Source: Metellina segmentata
Taxonomy: Eukaryota; Arthropoda; Arachnida; Araneae; Tetragnathidae
Direction of reading: 5' to 3'
DNA length: 64,000 nucleotides
Assembly: GCA_947359465.1 (NCBI GenBank)
Contig: OX375877.1
Coordinates: 25,121,235 to 25,185,234 of the forward strand
A model generated the notes under the pieces. It made no database searches. It was given only the letters and a program-made list of their open reading frames with translations, and was not told where the DNA came from. The translations under genes were made by a program, and so were the position numbers. Of the stretch, positions 22,226 through 33,011 are shown in pieces (position 1 is the first letter of the stretch; each line of letters starts with the position of its first letter).

Positions 22226-23327
22226 TCGAAGGATCTTTTGTTTGCCTTGGCAACCGAATACTGAATGAGTATTTTGTTTGCGAACATATTTGATTTACTT
22301 TCATACTTATTTGGCGATTTTTCTACTTATGGCTCGAACAAAACTTCGATTAATCTAACTTCAGCATTTATTTTTTAAACATCAAGAACATCTGGGGTCT
22401 CGCCCGGGGTCCCCCTCAGCCACTATTCCTATGAATACCACCCCGCTTTTTAAAGTACAGGATACTATCTTTGCATATAAAAAACACTTGCTTCATGAAG
22501 GATATCCCAATGGATATCGCATCCCCACCAAAAAGCCAAAACAAAACCGAAAGATAAGAGAACCGTGCAGTCAAGACGCGTGAAATCGAACTTCTGATAA
22601 CTCGATGTAGTTGACCGATGCAGCGGACTTCGAACTTTTCAGATAAGTTGATTACTTTACACATCGAACTCAACGCTTGCGTATGGCGAATCGGTTTTGA
22701 GGTTTTATTGCTTCCTCAGTCTTTCCCTATCGTATTCAATCTGCAGTAAGCTTCCTTAAACGGTTAACGACAGAACGTTTACTCGTAAGGCGTTGTTAGT
22801 GTAGCAAATCGTAAATTCAAAGGCCTGTGGAATAAGAGAGCGAAAGAAACTAGTCTTTAACTCAACACGTCAGAGACCATTCAGGTAAGTGACGTTTCAT
22901 TTCTGAGCACCTCTGAGCATTTCTGAGTGAGGCGGTATAAACAAAAAAAATAAACTTTACTGGAAATCCAAAAAGGTAAAAAATCTTAAAGCGTTTTGCA
23001 AGTCCTACCTGCCAATCCATGATCCACCTTAAACCTATTAGAAGGCTGGGTGATCTGGGTCATGCATGCAAGTCTATTGCAGGGTTTGATAAATTAGCTT
23101 ATAGTTTCATGATCTTTGATGCAGCGGAACGTGGTTAAAAGTTACGAGGTGTCAGCGTAGCTTTCGCTTAAGGATTGATCCAGGATATTCCGATATTCCA
23201 GTGTGACGGAAATTCACATAACTTTAATACAGCGATTTTCAACCTTTCTCATCCATGAACAGATAAACCTACGGCAAACCAAGAAAGTGTATTCGATTAA
23301 ATTTATTTTGATAGTTTAAAGATTTAA
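22226..23327. other. Intergenic, mostly unrecognised
   Basis: Nothing gene-like was seen. A much diverged SINE piece is likely at about 23110-23215 (GTGGTTAAAAGTTACGAGGTG, then GGATTGATCCAGGA and CCAGTGTGACG). Confidence 0.35.
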
Positions 23328-24173
23328 CCCTTAATTGCTGTGCCACAAACTGTCTCGTAACTAGTGTGGAGGGGTCTCTCAGTCCTCGCTCACTAATGTG
23401 CGTATAAAGTTGATTAATATAATATATTAATACAAGATTCTTTAGATAATTATTATTTATATATTTAAAATTTAGATAATTCAATTCTTAACGTGAAATA
23501 CATTTTATATTACTATATAAGCTAAGTAGATTCCATGTCTCTTTCTGCTCAGCTTTCGGACCTAATTTTGCAGGACATTTCAAACCTGGAAACTGTAAAA
23601 CTATGTTGTGTTTTGGTGTTATAACGGCACACAATTAATTAGGTATCACGCCGGCCATCCCATTTGAAGTTATTTTTTCCGTAGAAATAATATTCTTGTG
23701 AAGACACACTTGAAATGTCTTCATCTTCATCTGCCTTAAATTTCCGAATCCGTTTCGTGTTCGCTTTCAATAATATTATCCGAAATTTCGCTCTCCCAGT
23801 ATCCTATTTCCGACTAATTATCAGCAATATCCTGAATTTATTTTTGTGTCAGATACACATGTCGTTTTTTTAGTAAAGTTTGTTGCCATTTTAGACTCTC
23901 TGCCGAAATTCCCTACTCCAAATTAAACGATTTCATTTAACAAGAACGGTAACGCAAATGCTGGGAAGGGGGTCTAAGAGACCACGCGGGATATGCAAAT
24001 AGTGTAAAACACGAAATAGTTGGGGCAGCCAAACCAGTCTTGGAATGTGGCTTCTGTTGGACGTAGTAGGAAGGTATTGAATAGAACAGGGACCACAATA
24101 TTCACTTTAAGGGGCGGAAACGACCTGTCAAAATTGACTCGGGGTCTGTGAGACCCATGACAGCAGTTAAAGG
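23328..24173 (-). mobile_element. piggyBac-type element, non-autonomous (unoccupied copy)
   Basis: It is flanked by TTAA on both sides (23324-23327 and 24174-24177) and starts CCCTTAATTGCTGTG, ending CAGCAGTTAAAGG. On the minus strand it matches the element at 49919-51754 nearly end to end, including the acidic coding remnant (region of DEDISSASS in that copy) and the WNLL region. It lacks the hAT insertion, and its single ATACCTAAT near 23641-23649 marks the empty target site. Stops and indels break the transposase, and most of the catalytic domain is missing. Confidence 0.82.
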
Positions 24174-24177
24174 TTAA

Positions 24178-24310
24178 TAATTTTTAAAGATTTGCTAATT
24201 TAAAGATTTAATAATTTAAAGATTTTATAATTTTTAAAGATTTTATAATTTAAGGAATTAATAATTTTTAAAGATTCGATAGTTTAAAGATTTAATAATT
24301 TGAAGATGTA
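24178..24310. repeat. AT-rich minisatellite
   Basis: Irregular repeats of TTTAAAGATTTAATAAT (about 15-20 bp) directly follow the piggyBac element. No coding potential. Confidence 0.75.
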
Positions 24311-24377
24311 TCGCATTTATCTCTTTTCCCCTTTCCTGTTAATGACGTTATGATTAACCCTCCAAGTGGTTTCGACG

Positions 24378-24512
24378 AGATATCTCGTCCAGTACGATTT
24401 GACCAATTTCATTAATGACGAGGTACCTCGTCATTAAGGTATTGCCCATTTTTCGATGATGACGAGATCAAGATCTGGTAATTTTTCTTCTAATGACGAG
24501 ATATCTCGTTCA
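24378..24512. repeat. Cluster of GACGAG palindromes
   Basis: Three near-identical palindromic words, GACGAGATATCTCGTC, GACGAGGTACCTCGTC and GACGAGATATCTCGTT, lie about 40-80 bases apart. The middle one extends to a perfect 26-bp palindrome at 24412-24437. Related words occur at about 20500-20570. Confidence 0.8.
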
Positions 24513-24539
24513 TCCGTTTCAGTTCACCCCTGTATTCTA

Positions 24540-26630
24540 ATATGAAGGTCAACCAAACTAATGAGTGCGTTTAAGTTCATTGCGTATTAGGTTACAGTAG
24601 TAAGTCTATGTAGTTGCATTTATCTTGATGTTGTCTTAGAATTCGTGATTATATTGTTGACAAACATGAGTCATCGGCATACAGAAGACTTAACAAGATC
24701 CTCTAGCTTTTCCTTAGTCATGTACTTCCCATAATACCTGTTGTTAAATTAGGGCAATGGGGTGACGTTACTGTTTCTATAATTGCTTTTAACTTTCATG
24801 TGTAGCATCTTCAACAGACTTAAAGTAAATAAATTTAACTTCTAATTTGAGAACTGTTAAGGAGTTAAGAGGATTGTGCACAATTTCGGTCCCTTATGCT
24901 ACTTTTTGTCGTAGAATACGTCTTACCTTTCGAAACCGGGGAACCGCGCTTAATTTGTGAATGTCACAAGAACGTAAATGTACGATGTCGCTTTCTAAAG
25001 AACAGTAAACAAATAATGTTATGAATGCTCATTTATCTTGCTCTGACGTAATCGGTTGGTGTAATCGCAGCGCAAAGTTGAGTCACGAAAATGCGAACTT
25101 CCGCTCACATAATTTTAGTTTAGTCTCGGTCTCCTTTGTGCGAGCACGACGTTTGAGGTGTCACTTGTTTCCTCTCTTTCAGATTTATGAATAATAATAA
25201 AAATAAAACTTTTAATATTTAATACTTATTTAGATATCGAACTTCAAAGTGTGGAAATTTAGCACAACTTTCAAAATGTCCAAATATATGCATAATAAAC
25301 ACAAGAAAGTTATAGAAACGTCAACAGGAGGAAAGATCGAGAGACGGGGAATCCAAGAAAATCCAGACATTCGATGCTGAGTGTCAACGGGCTCGGAGGA
25401 AGTTCTTGAAAGTATAGGCGTCTCACCTTCAATGTGAACAAGTGCTTGATACGAGTGAACCAAGTACTTCCACCGCTCAATTCGACGCAAATAGCATATC
25501 TGATGCGACATAAACGTTTTATAATCGAATGATCGAGTTCAACTCATAGAGTTCGGTAATGAGCCACAACTTTCAACATCAACAGCGAGTGCACCAATTG
25601 GGATATATGTGCGGAGCGACGAACATTTTATGTGTGAAATTAAAACAATCTAGAACTAATTTCTTTCACTCTCATTCACTATATGGTCTCACTGACGTAT
25701 TACACGCCATAACCATAGCAACCGCGTCCCTACACAGCCCCTTCCGTTTTTTTTCATGCGAATTTTAACTAAACATCCTATGAATGGATCAGTTTTTCCA
25801 AGTGACTGTAAGTTTCATTTGCATCCAGAAAAGGAAATAATATTTTTTATTACATTGCTCTGTAAATAGAAACATTTTTATGTGTCCTTGGAAGCTGGCT
25901 AGTGTATTCAGGCGTTAAGACGATAGGAGTAGCACTATCAGCCCACTTACCGTCCCAAAACAATTCTATTCGTGGGATTGTCTAGAAAAGTGAATGTAAA
26001 ATGGGTAAAACTGGACAATTGACATGACATCTAGAAAACATTATTAGAAGGTGAGATGGCAGATATATTTATTTATTTAACCTGACCCGTCCAGGGGGAC
26101 GTAGGGAGCATTTGATTTGTACATTATTTGTCACAACTTTATTTTCTAAAATTAAATTAAAGTTATTTTTTAACCACAATCGGATACGAGGAATAATTTT
26201 ACCTTTAGAAGGTTGTTTAGGATACTCTCCATGGCTGACTCGATTTTCTTAGAGTGCATTATGTCGTTTATCAGTATATCTCTGTAGTATTGAGGAAATA
26301 TTGTTCTTTGTCCTGTCCAAACGTTCCAATGACAAATTGTATGTTCGACAGTACCCTTGAATGCACAGAAAGATGCTGCTTTTTTATTTGGCATTGGTCA
26401 GAGATATTTTTTTATCGACTAATTTCAAAAATGAAAATTTTTTTTCAAAGTTTTATTTTTTCTGCCATTCATATCATAAATTCCACAATGACATTTACCC
26501 CAAAAATTGCCATAGATTTTTTTGAAAAAATATTTATTATGAGGTCTTTATTTTTTTAGGTATTAATTTACTTTGTTTCGATCATTTACAAGGCTGACAT
26601 AGAATTTGTATAAATTTTGGTCTCAGCCCA
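24540..26630. other. Intergenic, no gene recognised
   Basis: Several open frames of 70-100 codons occur on both strands, but none has recognisable motifs or convincing splice context. There are no transposon ends that I can pair. Confidence 0.35.
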
Positions 26631-26639
26631 GCAAAAAAA

Positions 26640-27020
26640 ATCAGCATCTTTCCTTCAAAAAAAGATTCATTTTGAAGGTTTTTTGAAGGTGAATGCAGTT
26701 TTTTTGAAGGCAGTTACATAAGTGCGGATTTTACGCAGAGAAAATGCAGAGGTTTTGAAGGAATAATGGTTTTCTTCATTAGTACTGCAGTTTTTCTGAA
26801 ATTAAATTTATAATATTTCAAAATTATTTTTTTTCTTCATAAAAACTGCAATTTTTATAAAGGAAAAATGCAGTAAAAATGCCTTAAAAAAATTCCTTCA
26901 TAAAAACTGCAGTTTTAATGAAGAAATTTTATAAAGGCATTTTTCCTTCATAAAAACTGCAGTACTTTTGAAGGAAAAATGAAGTTTGAAGTTAAAGTTT
27001 TGTTTTCATAAAAAATGCAG
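26640..27020. repeat. Array of CTGCAG-centred inverted words
   Basis: The words CTTCATAAAAACTGCAGTTT and GAAGGAAAAATGCAG recur at least six times in both orientations. The centre TTCATAAAAACTGCAG is followed by its near-complement, so single strands could fold into many small hairpins. The array is non-coding and ends about 200 bases before the intact mariner. Confidence 0.7.
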
Positions 27021-27231
27021 TTTTTATGAACAATTATCAACTAATATGTTTAATTAAAATTAATATATATATATCTTAAATAATTTTTTTAACAAAAGTG
27101 AAAATTTTCCATAATAAAAAAGCATCAATTATTGTAGTATATTTCATTTTTCAGTTCCACCATAAAATGTAACCTTGGAATTAGATACTGCTGGCCAACC
27201 TTCGATTAAAATATTTATTTCAACGCATATA

Positions 27232-28677
27232 CAGGGTGTTTCAGTGAACCGTTTCAGAACTTCTAAGAGGGGTAGGGTACATCCTGACGAACCAAAATCA
27301 TATACCAATGGGCAGTCAGAAATGCTTTCCTGACGCGGTAGATGGCGTTCTGCGAAAATCCCGAGCTTTCGTGTAGGGAATCTTCATTTCGCACAAGAAC
27401 GCCAAGTTAGTAGGATGGATGATTACACGATCGCAGAGTTAGCCGATATTCATTTGGCGTACGGGGCTGCAAATTGTAGTGGGCCAGCCGCACAGCGTTT
27501 GTACGCGGAACGATATCCGACGAGGCGTATCCCCAGTCATAATTTCTTTGCAAGACTGCACCAGAGGTTAGCTGAGACATGTTCATTAGAAAGAGCTGAC
27601 AGGGACAGGGTAAGAACAGCACGGACTGCAGACGTCGAACAGAATGTGCTGCTGCATGTACAGGGGAATCCAAGAACGAGTACACGAAGTGTAGCAAACG
27701 CAGTCGGGGTTTCCCATTGCAGCGTCTGGAGGATTCTCCGAGAAGAAGACATGCATCCGTTTCACGTGCAGCGTGTCCAGACACAGCAACCGGAGGATTA
27801 TGCACCTCGTATTGCTTTCGCACAGTGGTACCTTGGAAAATGTGCTACAAATCCCTTTTTTCCTGCTGAAGTGTTGTTTTCCGATGAGGCATTCTTCACA
27901 AGGGAAGGAATTTTCAACACGCATAACGACCATATCTGGGCGGTCGAGAACCCGCATGCAATACGACGTCGTGCAGCACAGATTCGATTTTCGGTCAATG
28001 TATGGGCCGGTATTATGGGAGATCACCTCATCGGACCTTACCTGTTACCATCTCGTCTAACCGGACCTAACTACTTGCTCTTTCTGCAGCAAGTATTGAC
28101 ACAACTTTTGAGAGATGAACAGATTTCTGCATCGACGCAACAGACAATGTGGTTCCAACACGATGGAGCCCCTGCCCATTATAGCGGAGATGTTCGTAAC
28201 TACCTGGATGTCACATTTGGTCAGCAGTGGATCGGACGTGGTGGTCCCGTGCGTTGGCCTGCTCGGTCACCCGACCTATCATGTCTTGATTTTTATTTCT
28301 GGGGTCATCTGAAATCGCTAGTTTATGACACCCCTGTTGACAATGTTGAGGAGCTGGTTGCAAGAATTGCAGTAGCTGCCGGAGAAACTCGATATATGCC
28401 TGGAGTATTCCAGAATGTTCGGATGTCCATGCGTCGGAGATATGAGGCGTGCATTGTAGCCCGTGGAAGAAACTTCGAACACTTACTTTAATCCATGTAC
28501 CTTTTGCTTCTTTTCATGTATTATTAAAACGATTTCTCACTTACGGTCTCTTTTCTTTACGGTGCTTCTGTGTACAACACCGCTTCAGGAAAGCATTTCC
28601 GACCCCATATTGCTATATGATTTCGAGTTGTCTCTACCCCTCTTAGAAGTTCTGAAACGGTTCACTGAAACACCCTG
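27232..28677 (+). mobile_element. Intact mariner-type element with DD41D transposase
   Basis: The element is 1446 bp. Its ends are 44-bp inverted repeats with no mismatch, beginning CAGGGTGTTTCAGTGAACCG; TA flanks both sides (27230-27231 and 28678-28679). One uninterrupted transposase gene fills the middle, with about 180 bases of leader and trailer. Perfect ends, an intact frame and a target duplication together indicate a young insertion. It is the only mobile element in the window that looks able to move by itself. Confidence 0.95.
27415..28491 (+). CDS. mariner-type transposase (DD41D), intact
   Basis: The frame has 358 codons, starts at ATG in AGGATGGATG and ends TAA. It encodes a cut-and-paste transposase that binds the terminal repeats and cuts them in the nucleus. 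The N-terminal 110 residues hold the DNA-binding part; RSVANAVGVSHCSVWRIL (about 91-108) is a helix-turn-helix. The catalytic acids by motif are D157 in LFSDEAFF, D250 in FQHDGAPAH and D292 in SPDLSCLDFYFWG, leaving 41 residues between the second and third, so the triad is DD41D rather than the DD34D of Mos1-like mariners or the DD34E of Tc1. All three are present and there is no stop or shift. Length is normal for mariner proteins (about 340-360). The minus-strand frames here are shadows. Confidence 0.95.
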   Translation: MDDYTIAELADIHLAYGAANCSGPAAQRLYAERYPTRRIPSHNFFARLHQRLAETCSLERADRDRVRTARTADVEQNVLLHVQGNPRTSTRSVANAVGVSHCSVWRILREEDMHPFHVQRVQTQQPEDYAPRIAFAQWYLGKCATNPFFPAEVLFSDEAFFTREGIFNTHNDHIWAVENPHAIRRRAAQIRFSVNVWAGIMGDHLIGPYLLPSRLTGPNYLLFLQQVLTQLLRDEQISASTQQTMWFQHDGAPAHYSGDVRNYLDVTFGQQWIGRGGPVRWPARSPDLSCLDFYFWGHLKSLVYDTPVDNVEELVARIAVAAGETRYMPGVFQNVRMSMRRRYEACIVARGRNFEHLL

Positions 28678-28679
28678 TA

Positions 28680-30271
28680 TTGTATGCATACCAAATATCT
28701 AAATTTAGTCTGTTATATTAACTCCCAACAATATTAATAACTTGCATATATCTTGAAATTATAAAACTAATCTGTAATGAATTTGTTGGTATGAGATGTT
28801 AACATTTTCAGAATATTTTCAATGCTAAATTCAAATGTGAAGACAAGAAATTCCTATGACAGACCAATAATAAACCAAAAATATGTGATAGGTTTTTATG
28901 TTATGCAATATATCACCCGGTTGCTTATTTTGTGAAAGTATTAAATCCCTCCAGAAATGTAAACCATTTTCAATGCATTCCTAGTGAAAAAAAACCAGAG
29001 TCCAAAACAGAGAAAAAGCAAACACTACATTAATTCACCACTCTTGTATATGTGTCTTACGGCCTAATGGCAGCACGGCCTAATAAAAGCACACTGAACT
29101 CCAGATCCTTTGTCCCGGGTTCGAGTCCCGTCATCTGATCGTGATTCTAAATTACGAGGTGTTGTCCTCGGTTCTTTCCCTTTAGGGATTGATCGCGGAC
29201 TGATGTGAATACACCGATGTGTAGCTCTAGAACGACAAAATTCTATTTTTTTAAATAAAAAAAAATAATGTGTTTGCTTATCCCACCACCAGATGGCGCC
29301 ACAAGTCATTCATTCATCATCATGCCAACCTGTCAATAAACTGCAAGTTTCCTGCAGGAATTTTGTCCGAAATTCATGCAGGAAACCTGCAGGTTTTTTT
29401 AAAGTTTTTTTGCTGATTTTTTTTTCTGGGAGTATGGGGATGCCTAGTAAAAAACAAACTCAATTGATTGATTAACCAATATTTATTTTTGTTTATGCAA
29501 CATATTTCTACCCAAATGTCTTGTTTGTTATGTGGTATATAGTATATGTCACTCTTATAAACCTAGGAGTATGTTTTAGGATTAAACTGGAAAATGCTTA
29601 AAAAAAAATTAAAAATGTCTCTATTGACACATAAACAGTGTAAAAGGGACATGGGTGAGGTGGGGGGCCTGGATAGCTTGCAGTGCCTGTAGTAGTAAAA
29701 ATCGGAAATTAGACTTCATATCTTAAAACGATGCCAGATAAGGAAAAAGTCATTTTCAAAGTAATCGCTTCACATATTAAGTACCATTTGATATCCTGGG
29801 CACATAAATAGAGGGAGTAAAAGGAATAAAATGTTATTTTGGTCGTATTTGATTCCCGTTCTTCGACCTACTAAGGACATAGACGGAGACCGTACACCCA
29901 GCTTCAAGCTTTTTCTTCCTTTAGCTTGGTTTGAATACATGTAGTTTTATGTCATGTAGTTGTGGGAAAAGAATGAATCCTAATGAAGGAAAAATTGCAA
30001 CCTGGGGTAACGGTTTGGTTCATATACCTAAACATAGAGATGCTGGACGACTACAGAGCATGCGTTACATAATTTAAACTTCTGTAGCCAATCAACCCAA
30101 GTCGATACGTAAGCTCACTTGACTTATCCCTCTGGGATCTTATGGCAAGGATTCTGCCCGCACACCCTGTCTTCTTCATTGGAAGTTGGATGTTCTCGTA
30201 GGGAGACTTTAAAACCTAACATGTGTGAGCGATGCACAACATACTACAAGAAATAATGAAAACACGAAAAC

Positions 30272-30278
<7 letters not shown>
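28680..30278. other. Intergenic, one SINE, otherwise unrecognised
   Basis: Holds the chimeric SINE at 29056 and an inverted CCTGCAGG-containing motif near 29350-29395 (CTGCAAGTTTCCTGCAGG and GCAGGAAACCTGCAGG). No gene was recognised. Confidence 0.35.
29056..29245 (+). mobile_element. SINE with a different tRNA-like head
   Basis: The body words ATTACGAGGTGTTGTCCTCG, TTTCCCTTTAGGGATTGATC and GCTCTAGAACGAC match the other SINE copies. The head (CGGCCTAATAAAAGCACACT, then CCCGGGTTCGAGTCCCG) differs from the GCCGATCTAGTGG head and carries a GGTTCGAGTCC box B. The 29-base jump from box B to CATCTGATCG skips the middle of the body. It is a chimera or a distinct subfamily. Confidence 0.6.

Positions 30279-30352
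<74 letters not shown>
30279..30352. repeat. (TA)37 microsatellite
   Basis: Uninterrupted TA dinucleotides for 74 bp, continuing as (TA)9 at 33012-33029 on the far side of the Tc1 element at 30359-33011. Confidence 0.97.
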
Positions 30353-30362
<10 letters not shown>

Positions 30363-30472
30363 GTCCAGTCACATTAATGTGACCACCACCTACTTTCGAT
30401 GTCAACGTGAAATAACCAATCACGAAACCCGCAGCACATTGCAGTGGAGTGTATATAAATTATGTCCTAGGG

Positions 30473-32255
30473 CAGGGATGGGCAAACTTTTTTGGTCGCG
30501 GGCCAAAAATAAAAAAAAATAAAAAAGTTTGGCGTGTCAAGTTAATTTTTTCTAAAATTTTAAAAACAACATACAAGTATTACAATTTAAATATGTTAAT
30601 GAGATGAATGAAATTGCGATTTCATTTTTAAAAGTTCCTTATATTGAGGTTGAGAGTGAGATGTACTGATTCTAAGGAACGAGGCCAAATACTCATCTGT
30701 CAGTCTACTTCTGAAATAATTCTTTCTACGGTTCATAGTTGAAAACACTTGTTCACATATATAAGATGAAGCAAACATAGCACTGATTTTCTGGGCGTGA
30801 GATATTAAATTTGGGAAACTTACTTTCGATAATGATTTGTAAAACTCTGACTTTGGCATATTTAGAAACAACTACTTGAGATGATTGTTAGATTGCAACT
30901 CAATTAGTTCAAGCTGCAAATCTGACCTCACTGCTTCACAATTTAAGTTGAAAGGCATGGTAAAAATATCCAATTCTGTTTGAATGGCACTGAAATCTAG
31001 AAATCTACGTTCGAACTCAAAATGTAGGTTTTTCAAGCCATCTTCATAATTCTTAAGCTTCTCTTCATTTACTGAGGATATTGAATTTAACCTAGAGAAA
31101 TGAGACAAGTCGTTCCTAGCTAGCTGCCCAGCAAACAGATTAAGTTTTAGTTTAAAAGCTTTGAGATGGGCCCAGATATCGTCGATAAATTGATTTTTCC
31201 CTTGCATCTTGACATTCAAGTTGCTCATATGACAAAGAAGATCTGTGAAAAATGCAAAGTCCAGAAAGCCATTCTGTATCTTCTAACATTTCGCACTCCA
31301 CAGAACGCTGTTTCTCATGGAAGAACGACACAATGTCGTCTTTCAGTTGCCAAACTCACTCGAAAACACATCCTACACTAAGCCTCCTTACCTTCGTGTA
31401 CATCAGAGTATTCAGATTGCACGGACTGAAGAAAATCTCGAAATTGCCTGTGAGTAAGCCCACGAGATCGAATAGTATTTACAAGCTTTACGACTGCATC
31501 AAGCACGCGTTTCATATTCAATGCAGATTTACACAGAGCATCTTGATGTATAACACAATGTAGAAAAACAACATTTTTCCCGGGTTAGTTTTGATTAAAG
31601 AGTCCAAGAAATCCAGATTTTTTTCCTGTCATATTTGGTGCTCCATCGGTCGTAATATTACATATATTTGTTATAGGCACTTTCAAAGTTAAAGCCCTTC
31701 CTGAAATTCACGAAAAATATCACATCCCGTTGTAGTTCCCTTTAAAGAATGCATGCACGCCAGTTCCTCGGTAATTTCAAAGTTCTCATCAACACCTCGT
31801 ATAAATAATACTTATTGATCAGTATCATTTATATCAGTGATATCATCCATAGCTATGGAGCAAAATTTAAACTGGCTAATCTTTGACTCTAATTGTGATG
31901 TCAAATTTTTATCGATGGCTTCGATTCTAGAAGTCACCATTTTTCGAGATAAGCTTACAGTCTCAAAATTATTTTTCTTGTCTGGACATAAAACATCACA
32001 AACTTGGAGCATGCATTGCTTAACGAACTCCTCATCACCGAGAGCTTTATTATTTTTAGCAATATTGTATGCTACAGTGTAACTTGTCCTTTGAAAAAAA
32101 GGAAGAAAAAAATAATATGTAAACAAAGTAGAAAAGGAGATGGATATATAATATATAAATCATATTTTCTTTTTATTTCCGTCGGACCAGGAAATTAAAA
32201 TTCTATCCGCGGGCCGGATAAAACCTTCCGGCGGGCCGTAGTTTGCCCATCCCTG
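30473..32255 (-). mobile_element. hAT element nested in the Tc1 copy
   Basis: The 15-bp inverted ends CAGGGATGGGCAAAC and GTTTGCCCATCCCTG are exact. The 8-bp TCCTAGGG is duplicated at 30465-30472 and 32256-32263. At 1783 bp it keeps large parts of a transposase on the minus strand. Confidence 0.95.
30596..32126 (-). pseudogene. hAT transposase, GTF2IRD2-like, broken
   Basis: Read leftwards from about 32126: YTVAYNIAKNNKALGDEEFV, then QCMLQVCDVLCPDK, ISQFKFCSIAMDDITDIN (region of the first catalytic Asp), an interrupted middle (about 31230-31810, several frames), KFDFFTDLLCHMSNLNVKM-like sequence, then FPNLISHAQKISAMFASSYI and CEQVFSTMNRRKNYFRSRLT (C-terminal dimerisation motif). This order and the motifs match hAT transposases related to the domesticated GTF2IRD2 family. 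Several frameshifts separate the blocks, so no complete enzyme is encoded. The N-terminal BED zinc finger is not visible. Confidence 0.82.
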
Positions 32256-33011
32256 TCCTAGGGCATGGGAAAGTATTTCAATCGTTGGCGTAATGCAGAA
32301 ACGTAGCGATTTATCCGACGTCCAAAAGGGCATGATTATTGGCTTTCGGGCCAAAGCATTTCGGAAGCGGCTAATTTTGTGAACTGTTTGCGTGCCGCCG
32401 TGGTAAAAGTATACCGTGCATGGCAAAATGGCACTATCTAAAATCAGCGGCGTGGCACATGTGGTGCACCACGGGTTATAGATTACAGAGGCGAACGAAG
32501 GCTACGGAGATACGTTCGGGCGAATAGACATGCAACTGTTGAGCAACTGACCACCCAGATGAACCAAGGGGCTACCAAGAGGGTATCCTCAACAACGGTT
32601 CAGCGAACGTTGCTGCGCATGGGCCTCCGCAGCAGACGCCTAGTTAATGCACCTAAGCTGACTGCTGTTCATCGGCTACGAAGGCTGGAATTTGCACGCC
32701 AGTACCGCAACTGGACGTCCACAGAGTGGCGACAGGTGGCTTTTTCCGATGAATCACGTTTTATGCTCCATCGGACAGATGGACGTTGGCGTATACGGCG
32801 TGAAACGTCTGAAAGCAAACACCCTGTAACAATTGCCGGAAGGGTCCAGGCTGGAGGAGGGAGCATTATGGTTTGGGCAATGTTTTCCTGGCATTCACTG
32901 GGTGCAGAAACCTAATTGACTCTCTTATTGCACGTCTCGCAGCGGTCCGCTCTGCCAAAGGTAGTTATTCTGGCCTTTGACAGGTGGCCACATTAATGTG
33001 ACTAGACTGTG

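Larger units (their letters stand above)
30359..33011 (+). mobile_element. Tc1-like element with a hAT element inside
   Basis: The ends are CACAGTCCAGTCACATTAAT and, on the right, CACATTAATGTGACTAGACTGTG in inverted order. Both lie in TA repeats, so the target TA cannot be resolved. Transposase sequence follows the nested element: a degraded start from 32265, then RRLRRYVRANRHATVEQLT, MNQGATKRVSSTTVQRTLLR and QVAFSDESRFMLHRTDGRW, ending at VQAGGGSIMVWAMFSWHSLG. After this about 300 bp that should hold the second Asp and the Glu are deleted, and the tail resumes (ARLAAVRSAKGSYSG). The first catalytic D remains. It is a non-autonomous relic. Confidence 0.88.

Noticed and set aside
27407..28026. 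Minus-strand and second-frame open frames across the mariner transposase
   Set aside because: Shadows of the intact transposase.
30232..30522. 96-codon frame with an IYIYIY tract
   Set aside because: Translation of the TA microsatellite and the Tc1 end.
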